Shown piece by piece: positions 8,953 to 19,894 of a stretch of 64,000 nucleotides of DNA. This DNA is from AC-32 sp963717475 (GTDB lineage Bacteria > Actinomycetota > Thermoleophilia > Gaiellales > Gaiellaceae): the NCBI GenBank assembly GCA_963717475.1, contig OY970337.1, forward strand, positions 1,178,001 to 1,242,000, in the 5' to 3' direction. The notes beneath the pieces were generated by a model. That model saw nothing but the letters and a program-made list of their open reading frames with translations, did not search any database and had not been told where the DNA came from. Position 1 is the stretch's first letter. Each line of letters begins with the position of its first letter. The position numbers were made by a program, and so were the translations under genes.

Positions 8953-10545
8953 TCAATCGCGCGCGCGGTCGCGGCGGGCGGCTGGTGCGAGTTCGACCTT
9001 GCCCTCGTTGCGGCGGATGTCGACCACGCGCACCTCCAGCCGGTCGCCGAGGCGATGCGTTCGCCCGCCGCGGCGCCCGACCAACGCCGTACCGAGCGTG
9101 TTCAGCTCGAAGTAGTCGCCGGGCAGCCGCCTCGCCGGCACGAAGCCCTCGAACACGTCAGCGAAGCGCACGAACAGCCCGGCCGGGATCAGTCCCGTGA
9201 CCTCACCCTCGAACGCCTCCTCCCACCCCAGCTCGAACAGCCGCCGCTCGAGCAGCCACGCCAGGCAGATCTCGTCCGCCTGGTACTCGAGCTTTGCAGC
9301 CGTCCGCTCGCGCACCGAGGCCTCCTCCGCAAGCGCGGGCAGATCCTCGGGCAGCGGCTCGTCCGAGACGCCGAGCTCCCGCAGCAGCGCCCGGTGACAG
9401 ACCAGATCCGGGTAGCGGCGAATGGGCGAGGTGAAATGGCAGTACGCGGTGCTCGCGAGCCCGGAGTGCCCGAGGTTCCGCGGGTCGTAGCGCGCCCGCT
9501 TGAGCGCCTGGAGCACCATCGCCGGGAACGCGTCCCGCCCGCGGCCGGACTGGCGAGCGTACTCGTCCACTCGCTCGCTCGCCTCGGCCGCCACCTGCGC
9601 GGCATCCGCCGGGCTCAGCCGCTCCGGCGCCGGAGGCGTCGGGACCCGGAGATCGGCGAGTTTCGCCAGCAGCAGCTCGACGGCCTGCGGCTCCGGCCGC
9701 TCGTGCACCCGGAAGAGCGCCTCGCGGCGGCGCCCGGCGAGCAACCCGGCAACGGCTTCGTTGGCGAGGATCATCAGCTCCTCGACGAGCATGTGGGCGT
9801 GCGGCTCCGACTCCCGCCAGGCATCCGCGACCCCGCCCTCGCCGTCGAACGCGAACGTTGCCTCGGAGCTTTCGATGCGCAGCGCGCCGCGCCCGAACCG
9901 CCGCGCACGCAGATCGCTCGTCACGCGCTCCGCGCGCCGAAGCGCCTCGGTCAGCTCAGGCTCGGCTCGCTCGCGCCCGGCCAGAATCGCCTCGGCCTGC
10001 CCGTACGTGAGCCTCGCGCCGCTGCGAATCACCGATCGGTAGAAGCGCGCCTCGCCCGTGGCGAGCTCGACCTCCACCGTCACGCAGAGCCTGTCGAGGT
10101 GCGGCCGCAGCGAGCAGAGGTCGTTCGAGAGCTCGGGCGGGAGCATCGGCGAGACGAGCCCCGGCACGTAGACGGAGAACGCGCGGGCCGCGGCTCCCCG
10201 GTCGAGCGGCGTGCCCGCGCCGACGAACCAGGAGACGTCGGCGATGTGGACCAGCACCCGGTCCTCGTGCAGGGTCAGCGCGTCGTCGAAGTCCTTCGCC
10301 GTCTCCGGGTCGATGGTGAAGGCGAGCTCGTCGCGGAGGTCGACTCGGCCCTCCGGCGAGGGCTCGACCGGGTCGTAAGGCTCGAAGCCGCCCAGCTCGC
10401 CCTCCTCGAGCAGGAGCCCCTCGAGCACCGTCTCGATCCGATCCGCGCGACCCAGCAGGCGCTCGATGCGAGCACGCCCACGGCCGGCCCGCACGAGCGC
10501 GAGGTCGCCCGGCCCGGCCTCCCCGCTCCCCTTGCGGTCGACCAC
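8953..10545 (-). CDS. RNase II/R-family 3'-5' exoribonuclease
   Basis: Processive exoribonuclease of the RNB family, involved in mRNA and structured RNA decay. RNase R also acts with tmRNA-SmpB on nonstop mRNA, and smpB is the next gene. The catalytic block FTIDPETAKDFDDALTL has the metal-binding aspartates, followed by VHIADVSWFV and YVPGLVSPMLPPELSNDLCSL, then the RNB signature HFTSPIRRYPDLVCHRAL. An S1 domain is at the C-terminus (FEGEVTGLIPAGLFVRF). At 530 residues it lacks the usual N-terminal cold-shock domains. Start is uncertain: GTG 10545 is the first candidate, but a plausible coding stretch (VVVELARRGKLLVGEPYF) continues upstream to near the ftsX stop without ATG, GTG or TTG. Confidence 0.85.
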   Translation of the reverse strand: MVDRKGSGEAGPGDLALVRAGRGRARIERLLGRADRIETVLEGLLLEEGELGGFEPYDPVEPSPEGRVDLRDELAFTIDPETAKDFDDALTLHEDRVLVHIADVSWFVGAGTPLDRGAAARAFSVYVPGLVSPMLPPELSNDLCSLRPHLDRLCVTVEVELATGEARFYRSVIRSGARLTYGQAEAILAGRERAEPELTEALRRAERVTSDLRARRFGRGALRIESSEATFAFDGEGGVADAWRESEPHAHMLVEELMILANEAVAGLLAGRRREALFRVHERPEPQAVELLLAKLADLRVPTPPAPERLSPADAAQVAAEASERVDEYARQSGRGRDAFPAMVLQALKRARYDPRNLGHSGLASTAYCHFTSPIRRYPDLVCHRALLRELGVSDEPLPEDLPALAEEASVRERTAAKLEYQADEICLAWLLERRLFELGWEEAFEGEVTGLIPAGLFVRFADVFEGFVPARRLPGDYFELNTLGTALVGRRGGRTHRLGDRLEVRVVDIRRNEGKVELAPAARRDRARD

Positions 10546-10630
10546 GACCGGGACTCCAGGCGTGAAGTAGGGCTCGCCGACGAGGAGCTTCCCGCGCCGT
10601 GCGAGCTCGACGACTACCGCGTCCGAGGTA

Positions 10631-11566
10631 TTAGACCTGGAGGAAACGGCGGATCGTCAGTCCCGACCCCATCGCCCCGAGCAAGAGACCGGCACCGAGG
10701 ACGATCAGGACGTGGAACGGGAACGGCCACGCGTGCACCTCCGACTCGTGCAGGTGGATCACGTGCCCTAGGAAGATCGTCCTTCCGAGCAGGAGCAGGA
10801 TGAGAGCGGCGACGGCCCCGATCAACCCGGCCAGCAGCCCCTCGATCATGAACGGTCCGCGCACGAACCAGTTCGTCGCGCCGACGAGCTTCATGACCTC
10901 GATCTCGCGGCGACGGGCGAAGATCGAGAGCCGGATCGTGTTCGCGATCAGGAGCATCGACGACACGAGCAGGACGACGAAGGCGATCAGCACCACGAGC
11001 CAGAGGTAACGCGCCACCGATAAGACCCTGTGCGTGATTCGGTTGCAGCTCTGCCCGCTCGCGCTCGCCGCCTCCTTGGTTCCCGGCGGCGGGGGACAGA
11101 TCTTCTCGACACCCGCGGACTCGTTCAGCTGGCCCAGCTGTCCCGCGATGGCGTCGACCTGGCCGCCGTTCTTGGGGATCACCTCGTACTCGTTCGGGAG
11201 CGGGTTCCCGGGAAGGTTCCGGGTCATGTCGGGGTGCTGCTTCTGCTCGATCTTGAGCGCATCGGCCTTCGAGATGAAGCGCAGCGTCTTCACCTGCGGC
11301 ATCGCGAGGAGTTGGCTGCGCACGTTGTCGATCTGCTGCCCCGTGGCCTCGTGCCCGCAGCGGAGCTCCGTGCAGAAGTAGACCTTCACGAGCAGCTGCT
11401 TCTTGTAGTGGTCGCTCAGCGAGAGCGCCCAGCTGCCGAGCCCGACCACGAGCCCGAGCATGAACATCCCGATCAGGACGGTCGTCGTCGCGGCGAACGT
11501 GGTCGAGAGGTTGGCGCCGAGCGAACGGACAGCCTCCGCAGTGATCAGACGAAAGCGGCCCGTCAC
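10631..11566 (-). CDS. ftsX: Cell division protein FtsX
   Basis: Permease-like partner of FtsE that transmits ATP hydrolysis across the membrane to activate peptidoglycan hydrolases at the septum. The 311 residues contain a cytoplasmic N-terminus, TM1 (TTTVLIGMFMLGLVVGLG), a large extracellular loop with paired cysteines (CTELRC, EKICPPP, SCNRIT) and three C-terminal TMs in the FtsX domain, with the cytoplasmic motif SIFARRREIEVMKLVGATNWFVR cut here as ARRREIEVMKLVGAT. The start overlaps the ftsE stop by 4 nt (ATGA), so translation is coupled. Confidence 0.95.
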   Translation of the reverse strand: MTGRFRLITAEAVRSLGANLSTTFAATTTVLIGMFMLGLVVGLGSWALSLSDHYKKQLLVKVYFCTELRCGHEATGQQIDNVRSQLLAMPQVKTLRFISKADALKIEQKQHPDMTRNLPGNPLPNEYEVIPKNGGQVDAIAGQLGQLNESAGVEKICPPPPGTKEAASASGQSCNRITHRVLSVARYLWLVVLIAFVVLLVSSMLLIANTIRLSIFARRREIEVMKLVGATNWFVRGPFMIEGLLAGLIGAVAALILLLLGRTIFLGHVIHLHESEVHAWPFPFHVLIVLGAGLLLGAMGSGLTIRRFLQV

Positions 11567-12366
11567 TCGGAGGTGTAGCCCCCGCGGCGCTCGTCGCGTG
11601 CGAGCTTGCCTTCCTCGAGCGCGATCACGCGCTTTCGCATCTTGTCGACCATCTCGCGGTCGTGGGTGACCATCAGGATGGTCGTGCCCGAGCGGTTGAT
11701 GCGGTAGAGCAGCTGCATGATCCCTACGCTCGTGTCGGGGTCGAGATTCCCGGTCGGCTCGTCGCAGATCAGAAGCGGCGGGTGGTTGACGAACGCGCGC
11801 GCGATCGAGACGCGCTGCTGCTCGCCGCCGGAGAGCTCGTCGGGGTAGGAGCTCATCTTGTGCGAGAGGCCGACGAGGTTCAGCACCTCGGGGACCTTCC
11901 GCCGGATCGAGTTGGCGCTCTCGCCCTGAACCTTCAGCGCATAGGCAACGTTCTCGGCCGCAGTTCGGTTCGGGAGCAGCTTGAAGTCCTGGAAGACGCA
12001 GCCGACGTTGCGGCGGAGGAGCGGGACCTTCGAGCGCTTCAGCCGGCCGAGCTCGCGGCCGCCGACGATGATCTTGCCGGAGGTCGGCTCGAGCTCCTTC
12101 AGCACGAGGCGGATCACGGTCGTCTTACCCGAGCCGGATGCGCCCACGACGAAGACGAACTCGCCCTTGTCGATCGCGAACGTCACGTCTCGGAGGGCGG
12201 CGACGTCGGGCTCGTAGATCTTCGTGACGTTCTCGAAGACGACCATCGCCGAGCTCGTCGGCGCAGGCAGCGGCACGACGGGCTCAGGCTCTGGGCCTGG
12301 GAGTACGGCCGTCGAGACTGGCTCTACGTCTTGTTCCACTGTCTGCTGGAGGTCCGGTTCCTGCAC
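11563..12366 (-). CDS. ftsE: Cell division ATP-binding protein FtsE
   Basis: ABC ATPase of the FtsEX complex at the division septum. Walker A is VGASGSGKTTVIRLV, the Q-loop region CVFQDFKLLPNRTAAENVAYAL, signature LSGGEQQRVSIARAF and Walker B LLICDEPTGNLD with H-loop MVTHDREMV. At 267 residues it is longer than the usual about 225 because of an N-terminal Pro/Val-rich extension of about 40 residues before MVVFENVTKIYE. The GTG start at 12366 includes this extension; an internal start near VVFENV is possible. Lies downstream of prfB in a secA-prfB-ftsE-ftsX order. Confidence 0.95.
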   Translation of the reverse strand: MQEPDLQQTVEQDVEPVSTAVLPGPEPEPVVPLPAPTSSAMVVFENVTKIYEPDVAALRDVTFAIDKGEFVFVVGASGSGKTTVIRLVLKELEPTSGKIIVGGRELGRLKRSKVPLLRRNVGCVFQDFKLLPNRTAAENVAYALKVQGESANSIRRKVPEVLNLVGLSHKMSSYPDELSGGEQQRVSIARAFVNHPPLLICDEPTGNLDPDTSVGIMQLLYRINRSGTTILMVTHDREMVDKMRKRVIALEEGKLARDERRGGYTSE

Positions 12367-12433
12367 GGCGAGTAGGCGTGCGCCGCTCCTGGCGCGGCAT
12401 TGACTAGCCGCTCGAGTCTAGCGAAAGCTCCGG

Positions 12434-13544
12434 CTACATCACCTTTCCCGCGGCCTTTGCGAGCAGGTACTCACGGACGAAATCGTCGAGCGCGCCGTCG
12501 AGAACTGCCTGCGTATTGCCGGTCTCGTGCTCGGTGCGGTGATCCTTGACGAGCTGGTACGGGTGCAAGACGTAGCTGCGGATCTGGCTCCCGAAGCCGA
12601 TGTCCTGGGCCGCGCCCCGCTCCCTCGCCAGCTCTTCTTCGCGCTTCTCCTGCTCCTGCTCGAGCAGACGCGACCGCAGGACGCGCAGCGCGGTCTGCTT
12701 GTTCGCGCTCTGCGAGCGCTCGTTCTGGATCTGGACGACGATCCCGCTGGGGACGTGGGTGATGCGGACGGCCGAGTCGGTCTTGTTGACGTGCTGCCCG
12801 CCGGCGCCGCTCGCGCGGTAGGTGTCGATCCGCAGGTCGCTCTCGTCGATCTCGACGTCGACGTCCTCGGGCAGGAGCGGGCTGACGATCACCTGCGCGA
12901 AGCTGGTGTGGCGGCGGTGGGCCTGGTCGAACGGGCTCTGGCGTACGAGCCGGTGGACGCCGCGCTCGGCCTTGAGGACGCCGTACGCGTTCTCACCCTT
13001 GACGCTGAAGGTCGCCGACTTGAGGCCCGCCTCCTCGCCGGCGCTCGCTTCCAGGAGCTCGGTGCCGAAGCCGCGCTCCTGGGCCCAGCGGAGGTACATG
13101 CGGAGCAGCATCTCGGCCCAGTCCTGGGCGTCGGTCCCGCCGGTCCCCGCGTGGATCGTGACGAGCGCGTCACCGGAGTCGTACTCGCCCGAGAAGAGCG
13201 CGTCCTCCTGGAGCCGGTCGAGCTCGGCGCGGAGCGGCGCGATGCTCGTCTCGATCTCGCCGGCCATCTCGCCGTCCATCGCCAGGAGCTCCTGCGCGTC
13301 CTGGTACTCCTGGGTGAGCCGGCGGTAGCGGTCGAGGCGGCGGCTCAGCCGCGCGTGCTCGGCCGAGACCTGCGCGGCGCGCTGCTGGTCGTCCCAGAAT
13401 CCGGGCGCGCCGAGCTCTTGCTCGAGCTCCGCGACGCGCTTCTCGAGCGCATCCGGGTCAAAGGTAATCACGGACCCAGGCAAGCTGGGCCCCGATCTCC
13501 TGGAGCTGCTGATCGAGTGGCTGAGAGGTCGTCTGGTCGGCCAT
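12434..13544 (-). CDS. prfB: Peptide chain release factor 2 (programmed +1 frameshift)
   Basis: Class I release factor for UAA/UGA. The main frame has SPFDQAHRRHTSFAQV (stop-codon recognition SPF) and SGAGGQHVNKTDSAVRITH with the catalytic GGQ. Translation starts at ATG 13544 (MADQTTSQPLDQQLQEIG), reads 28 codons to CTT (13463-13461), meets TGA, and resumes at GAC (13459) in the +1 frame (LDPDALEKRVAELEQE). The slippery site reads CTTTGAC as in many bacteria. Total about 369 residues, normal for RF2. The usual purine-rich Shine-Dalgarno just before CTT is not obvious. secA ends 21 nt upstream. Confidence 0.93.
13457..13463 (-). promoter_or_regulatory. RF2 autoregulatory +1 frameshift site
   Basis: Minus-strand CTT TGA C: zero-frame CTT (Leu28) followed by in-frame UGA, with the downstream RF2 frame entered at GAC. 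Low RF2 favours slippage, which makes more RF2 (known mechanism in Escherichia coli). Here the stimulatory AGGGGG element is absent; the bases before are GTCCGTGATTAC. Confidence 0.9.
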
Positions 13545-13565
13545 CGGCCCGATGGTAAAGGTCGA

Positions 13566-16271
<2,706 letters not shown>

Positions 16272-16305
16272 AGAACTAGGGTAGCGGCTCGGCTTCGCGG
16301 CTCGT

Positions 16306-16875
16306 TCACAGCGGGCTGGCCTCGACCTCCCACACTCGGCCCGCCACGCGGCGCGCACGCACGACGTATTCGCGTCCCAGGCTCGCTCCAAGCTGCTCGA
16401 GCTCGGGGACGGTCCCGAACGAGCGCTCGCCGTCGACTGTCAGCGTGCGTTCGCCGCCGCTGGCCGCGAGCTGCAGCTCCTCGCCGGGCACGTCGAGCTC
16501 GGCGACCTGGATTCGCTCCGCTGCCACCGCCCAGACGTCGCCGTCACGGCGGACCGCCTCGGCGCGGTACGGGCGTTCGAGCGACTGGTCGATCGTTTCG
16601 GCGAGCGGTGCGATGGCCCCCTCCGGGTCGTACTCGTCCACGACGATCTCGCCGCTCGAGAGGGCGACGAAGTTGAGCTGGTCCCCCTCGAGATCGGGCG
16701 CCTCGATGGAGCCGACGGCATCCCAGCGCCGCGGCCTCGAGACGCCGTGGATCCCGACCTCGCCCCAGTTCGGGCCCGGGTCGACAGGCTCCGGGTGCGG
16801 GCCGGCTTCCGGCGCGAGGTCGAGCCTGGCCTGCCGCGCGAGCTTCTTGTGGATCGGCTCGCGCCGAAAGATCAT
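16306..16875 (-). CDS. Conserved-looking hypothetical protein (189 aa)
   Basis: Not recognised. Soluble, acidic, no membrane segment or signal. It begins MIFRREPIHKKLARQARLDL, contains GPNWGEVGIHGVSRPRRWD and a segment LNFVALSSGEIVVDEYDPEG, and ends with a beta-rich part (REYVVRARRVAGRVWEVEAS). The start at 16875 overlaps the hpf stop as ATGA, so it is translationally coupled to hpf, and secA starts 35 nt after its stop. Linkage to hibernation and secretion genes is context only. Confidence 0.75.
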   Translation of the reverse strand: MIFRREPIHKKLARQARLDLAPEAGPHPEPVDPGPNWGEVGIHGVSRPRRWDAVGSIEAPDLEGDQLNFVALSSGEIVVDEYDPEGAIAPLAETIDQSLERPYRAEAVRRDGDVWAVAAERIQVAELDVPGEELQLAASGGERTLTVDGERSFGTVPELEQLGASLGREYVVRARRVAGRVWEVEASPL

Positions 16876-17414
16876 TGGGGCTCGATCAGACCGTACTGGC
16901 CGTCGCGGCGACGGTAGACGACGTTCACCTCGCCCGAGTCGTCGTTGCGGAAGACGAAGAAGTCGTGGCCGACGAGCTCGAGCTGGAGCACGGCCTCCTG
17001 CGGGCTGAGCGGTGTGACGGCGAAGTTCTTGGTCTTCACGATCGGGGACTCGGACTCTTCGGCTAGGACGGGAACCGTGTCCGGAGTCGGCCCGTTCGCG
17101 CGGGCAGCCTTGCGCCGGCGCGAACGGCCTCGCGTGCGGTAGCGCGTCACCTGCCGCTCGAGCTTCTCGACGAGCTGGTCGATCGACGCGTGCATGTCGC
17201 CGGACGCCTCGCGCGCCCTGAGCACGGGGCCGCGCGTCCAAATGGTCGCCTCGGCCACCTGGCTCGCCGAGATCGACGGGTTCCGCTCGACGGCGAGCTC
17301 GAGCTCGACCCGCGGATCCTCCAGCTGCCGTTCGAGCTTCGCGAGCTTCTGTTCCGCGTAGCTACGGATCGCATCGCTGACCTCGAGGTTCCTGCCCTTC
17401 ACCTGAAGTTGCAT
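16872..17414 (-). CDS. hpf: Ribosome hibernation promoting factor, long form
   Basis: Binds the 30S decoding centre and dimerises ribosomes (100S) in stationary phase. The 180 residues contain the S30AE domain (MQLQVKGRNLEVSDAIRSYA, then LVEKLERQVTRYRTR), a basic linker RGRSRRRKAARA, and the C-terminal dimerisation domain (KTKNFAVTPLSPQEAVLQLE, then VGHDFFVFRNDDSGEVNVVYRR). The long form is typical of organisms without a separate RMF. A strong ribosome site AAGGAGG lies just before ATG 17414, so unlike many genes here it has a 5' leader. Confidence 0.95.
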   Translation of the reverse strand: MQLQVKGRNLEVSDAIRSYAEQKLAKLERQLEDPRVELELAVERNPSISASQVAEATIWTRGPVLRAREASGDMHASIDQLVEKLERQVTRYRTRGRSRRRKAARANGPTPDTVPVLAEESESPIVKTKNFAVTPLSPQEAVLQLELVGHDFFVFRNDDSGEVNVVYRRRDGQYGLIEPQ

Positions 17415-17448
17415 GAGCCCTCCTTGGGTGCCTGCTCTGGACCGGAAT

Positions 17449-18111
17449 CTAGCGGACGACCCGCGCCAAGGTCACGACCTCGACACGGCGCGCCCCGCCC
17501 TTCCGGAGGGCGGACGCCGCGACGTTCGCGGTGGCGCCGCTCGTATAGACGTCGTCGACGAGGGCCACGCGGGCCGGCGATTTCGCGGCAGGGCGGAACG
17601 CGCCGGCGACGTTGCGCCGACGGTCGGCGAGTGACAGCCCGCGCTGATGCGGGACCGCGCGCGTCCTCCCCAGCAGCGGGGCGACGGGCAGCTCCCAGCG
17701 CTCGCCGAGCTCGCGCGCGAGCCGCTCAGCCGGATGATGGCCGCGCTCGAGCACGCGCTCACGGTCCGGTGGGACGAAGGTCAGCGTGGCGACACGCGGC
17801 CGCTCGACGCTTGCGGCGACGACATCCGCCGCCTGGGCCGACAACCGCCGAAGACCTCGCTCCTTCCAGCCCGCGACGAGGCGCCGAACGCGCTCGTCGT
17901 ACTCGACCGCCGCGCGCGCGGACGCGAACGCGAGGCGACGGCCGGAGCACTCGCGGCAGCGGCGCACGGGCCACGCGGTGGGCGCCCCACACCGCTCGCA
18001 GAGAGGCGGTCGGAGCAGCGGCAGGCCCTCGCGGCAACCCGCGCACAGCTCCTCTCCGCTCGCGGCGCAGACGACGCAGCGAACCGGCAGTAGTAGATCG
18101 AGAAGTCTCAC
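17449..18111 (-). CDS. comF: ComF-family phosphoribosyltransferase-like protein
   Basis: Related to the competence protein ComFC and amidophosphoribosyltransferases; role in DNA uptake is known in competent bacteria, otherwise unclear. The 220 residues begin with a double zinc-ribbon (CVVCAASGEELCAGCREGL, then CERCGAPTAWPVRRCREC) and end with the PRTase domain, including VPPDRERVLERGHHPAERLA, VPHQRGLSLADRRRNVAGAF and the PRPP loop VALVDDVYTSGATAN. The GTG start at 18111 has GAGGAGG upstream. The 87-bp upstream region is full of TCACACCTG-type repeats. Confidence 0.9.
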   Translation of the reverse strand: MRLLDLLLPVRCVVCAASGEELCAGCREGLPLLRPPLCERCGAPTAWPVRRCRECSGRRLAFASARAAVEYDERVRRLVAGWKERGLRRLSAQAADVVAASVERPRVATLTFVPPDRERVLERGHHPAERLARELGERWELPVAPLLGRTRAVPHQRGLSLADRRRNVAGAFRPAAKSPARVALVDDVYTSGATANVAASALRKGGARRVEVVTLARVVR

Positions 18112-18181
18112 GTCACACCTGTCTCACCTCCTCTTCGAAGGTAGGCGAAGACCTCTCACGCGTGTGTGACGCAGGTGTGAC
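18112..18181. promoter_or_regulatory. comF upstream region with inverted GTCACACCTG boxes
   Basis: GTCACACCTG (18112-18121) and its exact inverse CAGGTGTGAC (18172-18181) flank a 50-bp interval with a possible -10 TACCTT (minus strand, 18137-18142) and GAGGAGG. The distal copy is part of a 23-bp stretch shared with the smpB promoter. This suggests binding of one regulator at two sites, possibly with looping. Confidence 0.45.
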
Positions 18182-18198
18182 GAGTGTGTGTCAGTTAG

Positions 18199-18924
18199 TT
18201 ATGCGAGCGCCTGCTCGGCCTCGGCGAGCGCATCAGGCGTGCCCACGTCGATCCAACGTCCCGGCACGCGCCACGCGTACACGGGTACGCGCGTGTAGAG
18301 CCATTCCACGAGCCGGCCCGGCTGGTCGGGGTTGTTCCCGCCCGCGAGGTACTCCGTCACGAGCGGCAGGCAGCTCCGCGGGTAGTAGTAGAGCGCGATT
18401 CCCGCGAGCGTCGACGTGGGGCTGTCCGGCTTCTCTTCGAAGGAGACGACTCGGCCCTCGGCGTCGACGCCGAGCGAGCTCAGCCGTCGAATCGCCTCGA
18501 GATCACCGACGTCGTAGACGGAGACGGTGAAAGCGTCGCGCTCCCGGCCAAAGTGCGCGATCCCGTCGAGCCGCTCGGTGAAGAGGCTGTCGCCGGCAGC
18601 GATCAGGAGGTCGTCATCGATTGCCTTCTGCTCGATCGCGAGCGCGAGGTCGCCGATTGCGCCGAGCTTGTCGTCCTCCGAGGTTGTCCCGTCGTCGACC
18701 ACCTCGACCCGAGCAGCCGCGAAGCCCTCGGCCCACTCGCGAAAGCGGCCGGCGAACTTCGCGTTCGTGATGACGTAGACCGTGTCGAGCTCCTCCAGCG
18801 GCAGCTGCTCGAGCAGCCGGTCGAGGATCGGCCGCCCGCCGACCTCGAGCAGGTGCTTGGGCGCGTCGTGCGTGAGCGGGTAGAGCCGCGTCGCGTACCC
18901 CGCCGCGAGGATGACCGCCTTCAC
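18199..18924 (-). CDS. NDP-sugar pyrophosphorylase-type nucleotidyltransferase
   Basis: Transfers a nucleotidyl group to a sugar or related phosphate. It begins MKAVILAAGYATRLYPLT, the signature of glucose-1-phosphate thymidylyl/uridylyl transferases, followed by PKHLLEVGGRPILDRLLEQL and a metal/nucleotide part LLIAAGDSLF, and ends with GRWIDVGTPDALAEA. 241 residues, no C-terminal left-handed helix. The GTG start at 18924 overlaps the mtnA stop (GTGA). Being the last gene of a merR-ahcY-mtnA operon is unusual for a sugar enzyme; the actual substrate is unknown. Confidence 0.85.
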   Translation of the reverse strand: MKAVILAAGYATRLYPLTHDAPKHLLEVGGRPILDRLLEQLPLEELDTVYVITNAKFAGRFREWAEGFAAARVEVVDDGTTSEDDKLGAIGDLALAIEQKAIDDDLLIAAGDSLFTERLDGIAHFGRERDAFTVSVYDVGDLEAIRRLSSLGVDAEGRVVSFEEKPDSPTSTLAGIALYYYPRSCLPLVTEYLAGGNNPDQPGRLVEWLYTRVPVYAWRVPGRWIDVGTPDALAEAEQALA

Positions 18925-19874
18925 GCGACCACCGGCCGCGCGAGGCTCTCGGCGTAGGGCGCCCGGTGGATGCCCGCCTCGGTCACGATCGCCGAGATCA
19001 GCTCCGCGGGCGTGACATCGAAGGCGGGGTTCCGCGCCGAGAATCGCACCGTGATCTCGGCCGGGTCGCGCTCCTCGATCGGGATCTCGGCTCCGGTGGG
19101 CGTCTCGAGGTCGACCGTAGAGGTGGGCGCGACGACGTAGAACGGAATTCCGTGGCGGCCGGCGAGCACCGCGAGAGGGTACGTGCCGATCTTGTTCGCC
19201 GTGTCGCCGTTCGCCGCGATCCGGTCGGCGCCGACGAGAACGCAGTCGACCTCGCCAGAGGCCAGCAGGTGTCCGGCCGCGGAATCGGCGACGACCGTGT
19301 GCGGGATCCCGTCGGCGTCGAGCTCCCACGCGGTCAGGCGCGCGCCCTGGAGCAGCGGCCGTGTCTCGTCGACGAAGACGTGCTCGACGTGGCCTTGCAC
19401 CCAGGCTTCGCGAAGCGCGCCGAGTGCCGTCCCTTGCCCGCCGGTCGCGAGCGCGCCCGTGTTGCAGTGCGTGAGCGCGCGGCTACCGGCGACGAGCAGG
19501 CCCGCCGCGTGGACGCTCATCTGCCGGCAGCGCTCGACCTCCTCGGCGTGCAGTTCGGAGGCGCGAACGGCCGGATCGGGCGCGGCTCGCACCTCCCGCA
19601 GCGCCCACGAGAGATTCGCGGCCGTCGGCCGCGCGCCCTCGAGGACCGCGAACGCGTCGTCCAGGTCCTCCCCGCGCGCCGCCGCGAGCGCATAACCGTA
19701 GGCGGCTGCGATCCCGATCGCCGGAGCGCCGCGGACCGCCAGCGTCCGAATCGCCTCCGCGACCTCGGCGGCCGAGCGGCAGACGAGCTCGACCTCCTCG
19801 TCCGGCAGCCGCCGTTGGTCGAGGAGCACGACCTGGTCGGGCTCGAGCCTGAGGATGCGTTCCGGGGCCAGCAC
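18921..19874 (-). CDS. mtnA: S-methyl-5-thioribose-1-phosphate isomerase
   Basis: Methionine salvage enzyme that isomerises methylthioribose-1-phosphate to methylthioribulose-1-phosphate. The 317 residues carry VRGAPAIGIAAAYG, LTHCNTGALATGGQGTALG with the catalytic Cys, FVDETRPLLQGARLTAWEL, VLVGADRIAANGDTANKIGT with the catalytic Asp, and PFYVVAPTSTVD. GTG 19874 is the only in-frame start after the ahcY stop, 20 nt downstream of it. Groups with ahcY as a SAM by-product recycling unit. Confidence 0.93.
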   Translation of the reverse strand: MLAPERILRLEPDQVVLLDQRRLPDEEVELVCRSAAEVAEAIRTLAVRGAPAIGIAAAYGYALAAARGEDLDDAFAVLEGARPTAANLSWALREVRAAPDPAVRASELHAEEVERCRQMSVHAAGLLVAGSRALTHCNTGALATGGQGTALGALREAWVQGHVEHVFVDETRPLLQGARLTAWELDADGIPHTVVADSAAGHLLASGEVDCVLVGADRIAANGDTANKIGTYPLAVLAGRHGIPFYVVAPTSTVDLETPTGAEIPIEERDPAEITVRFSARNPAFDVTPAELISAIVTEAGIHRAPYAESLARPVVA

Positions 19875-19894
19875 GGACCGGACTGAACTACGTG

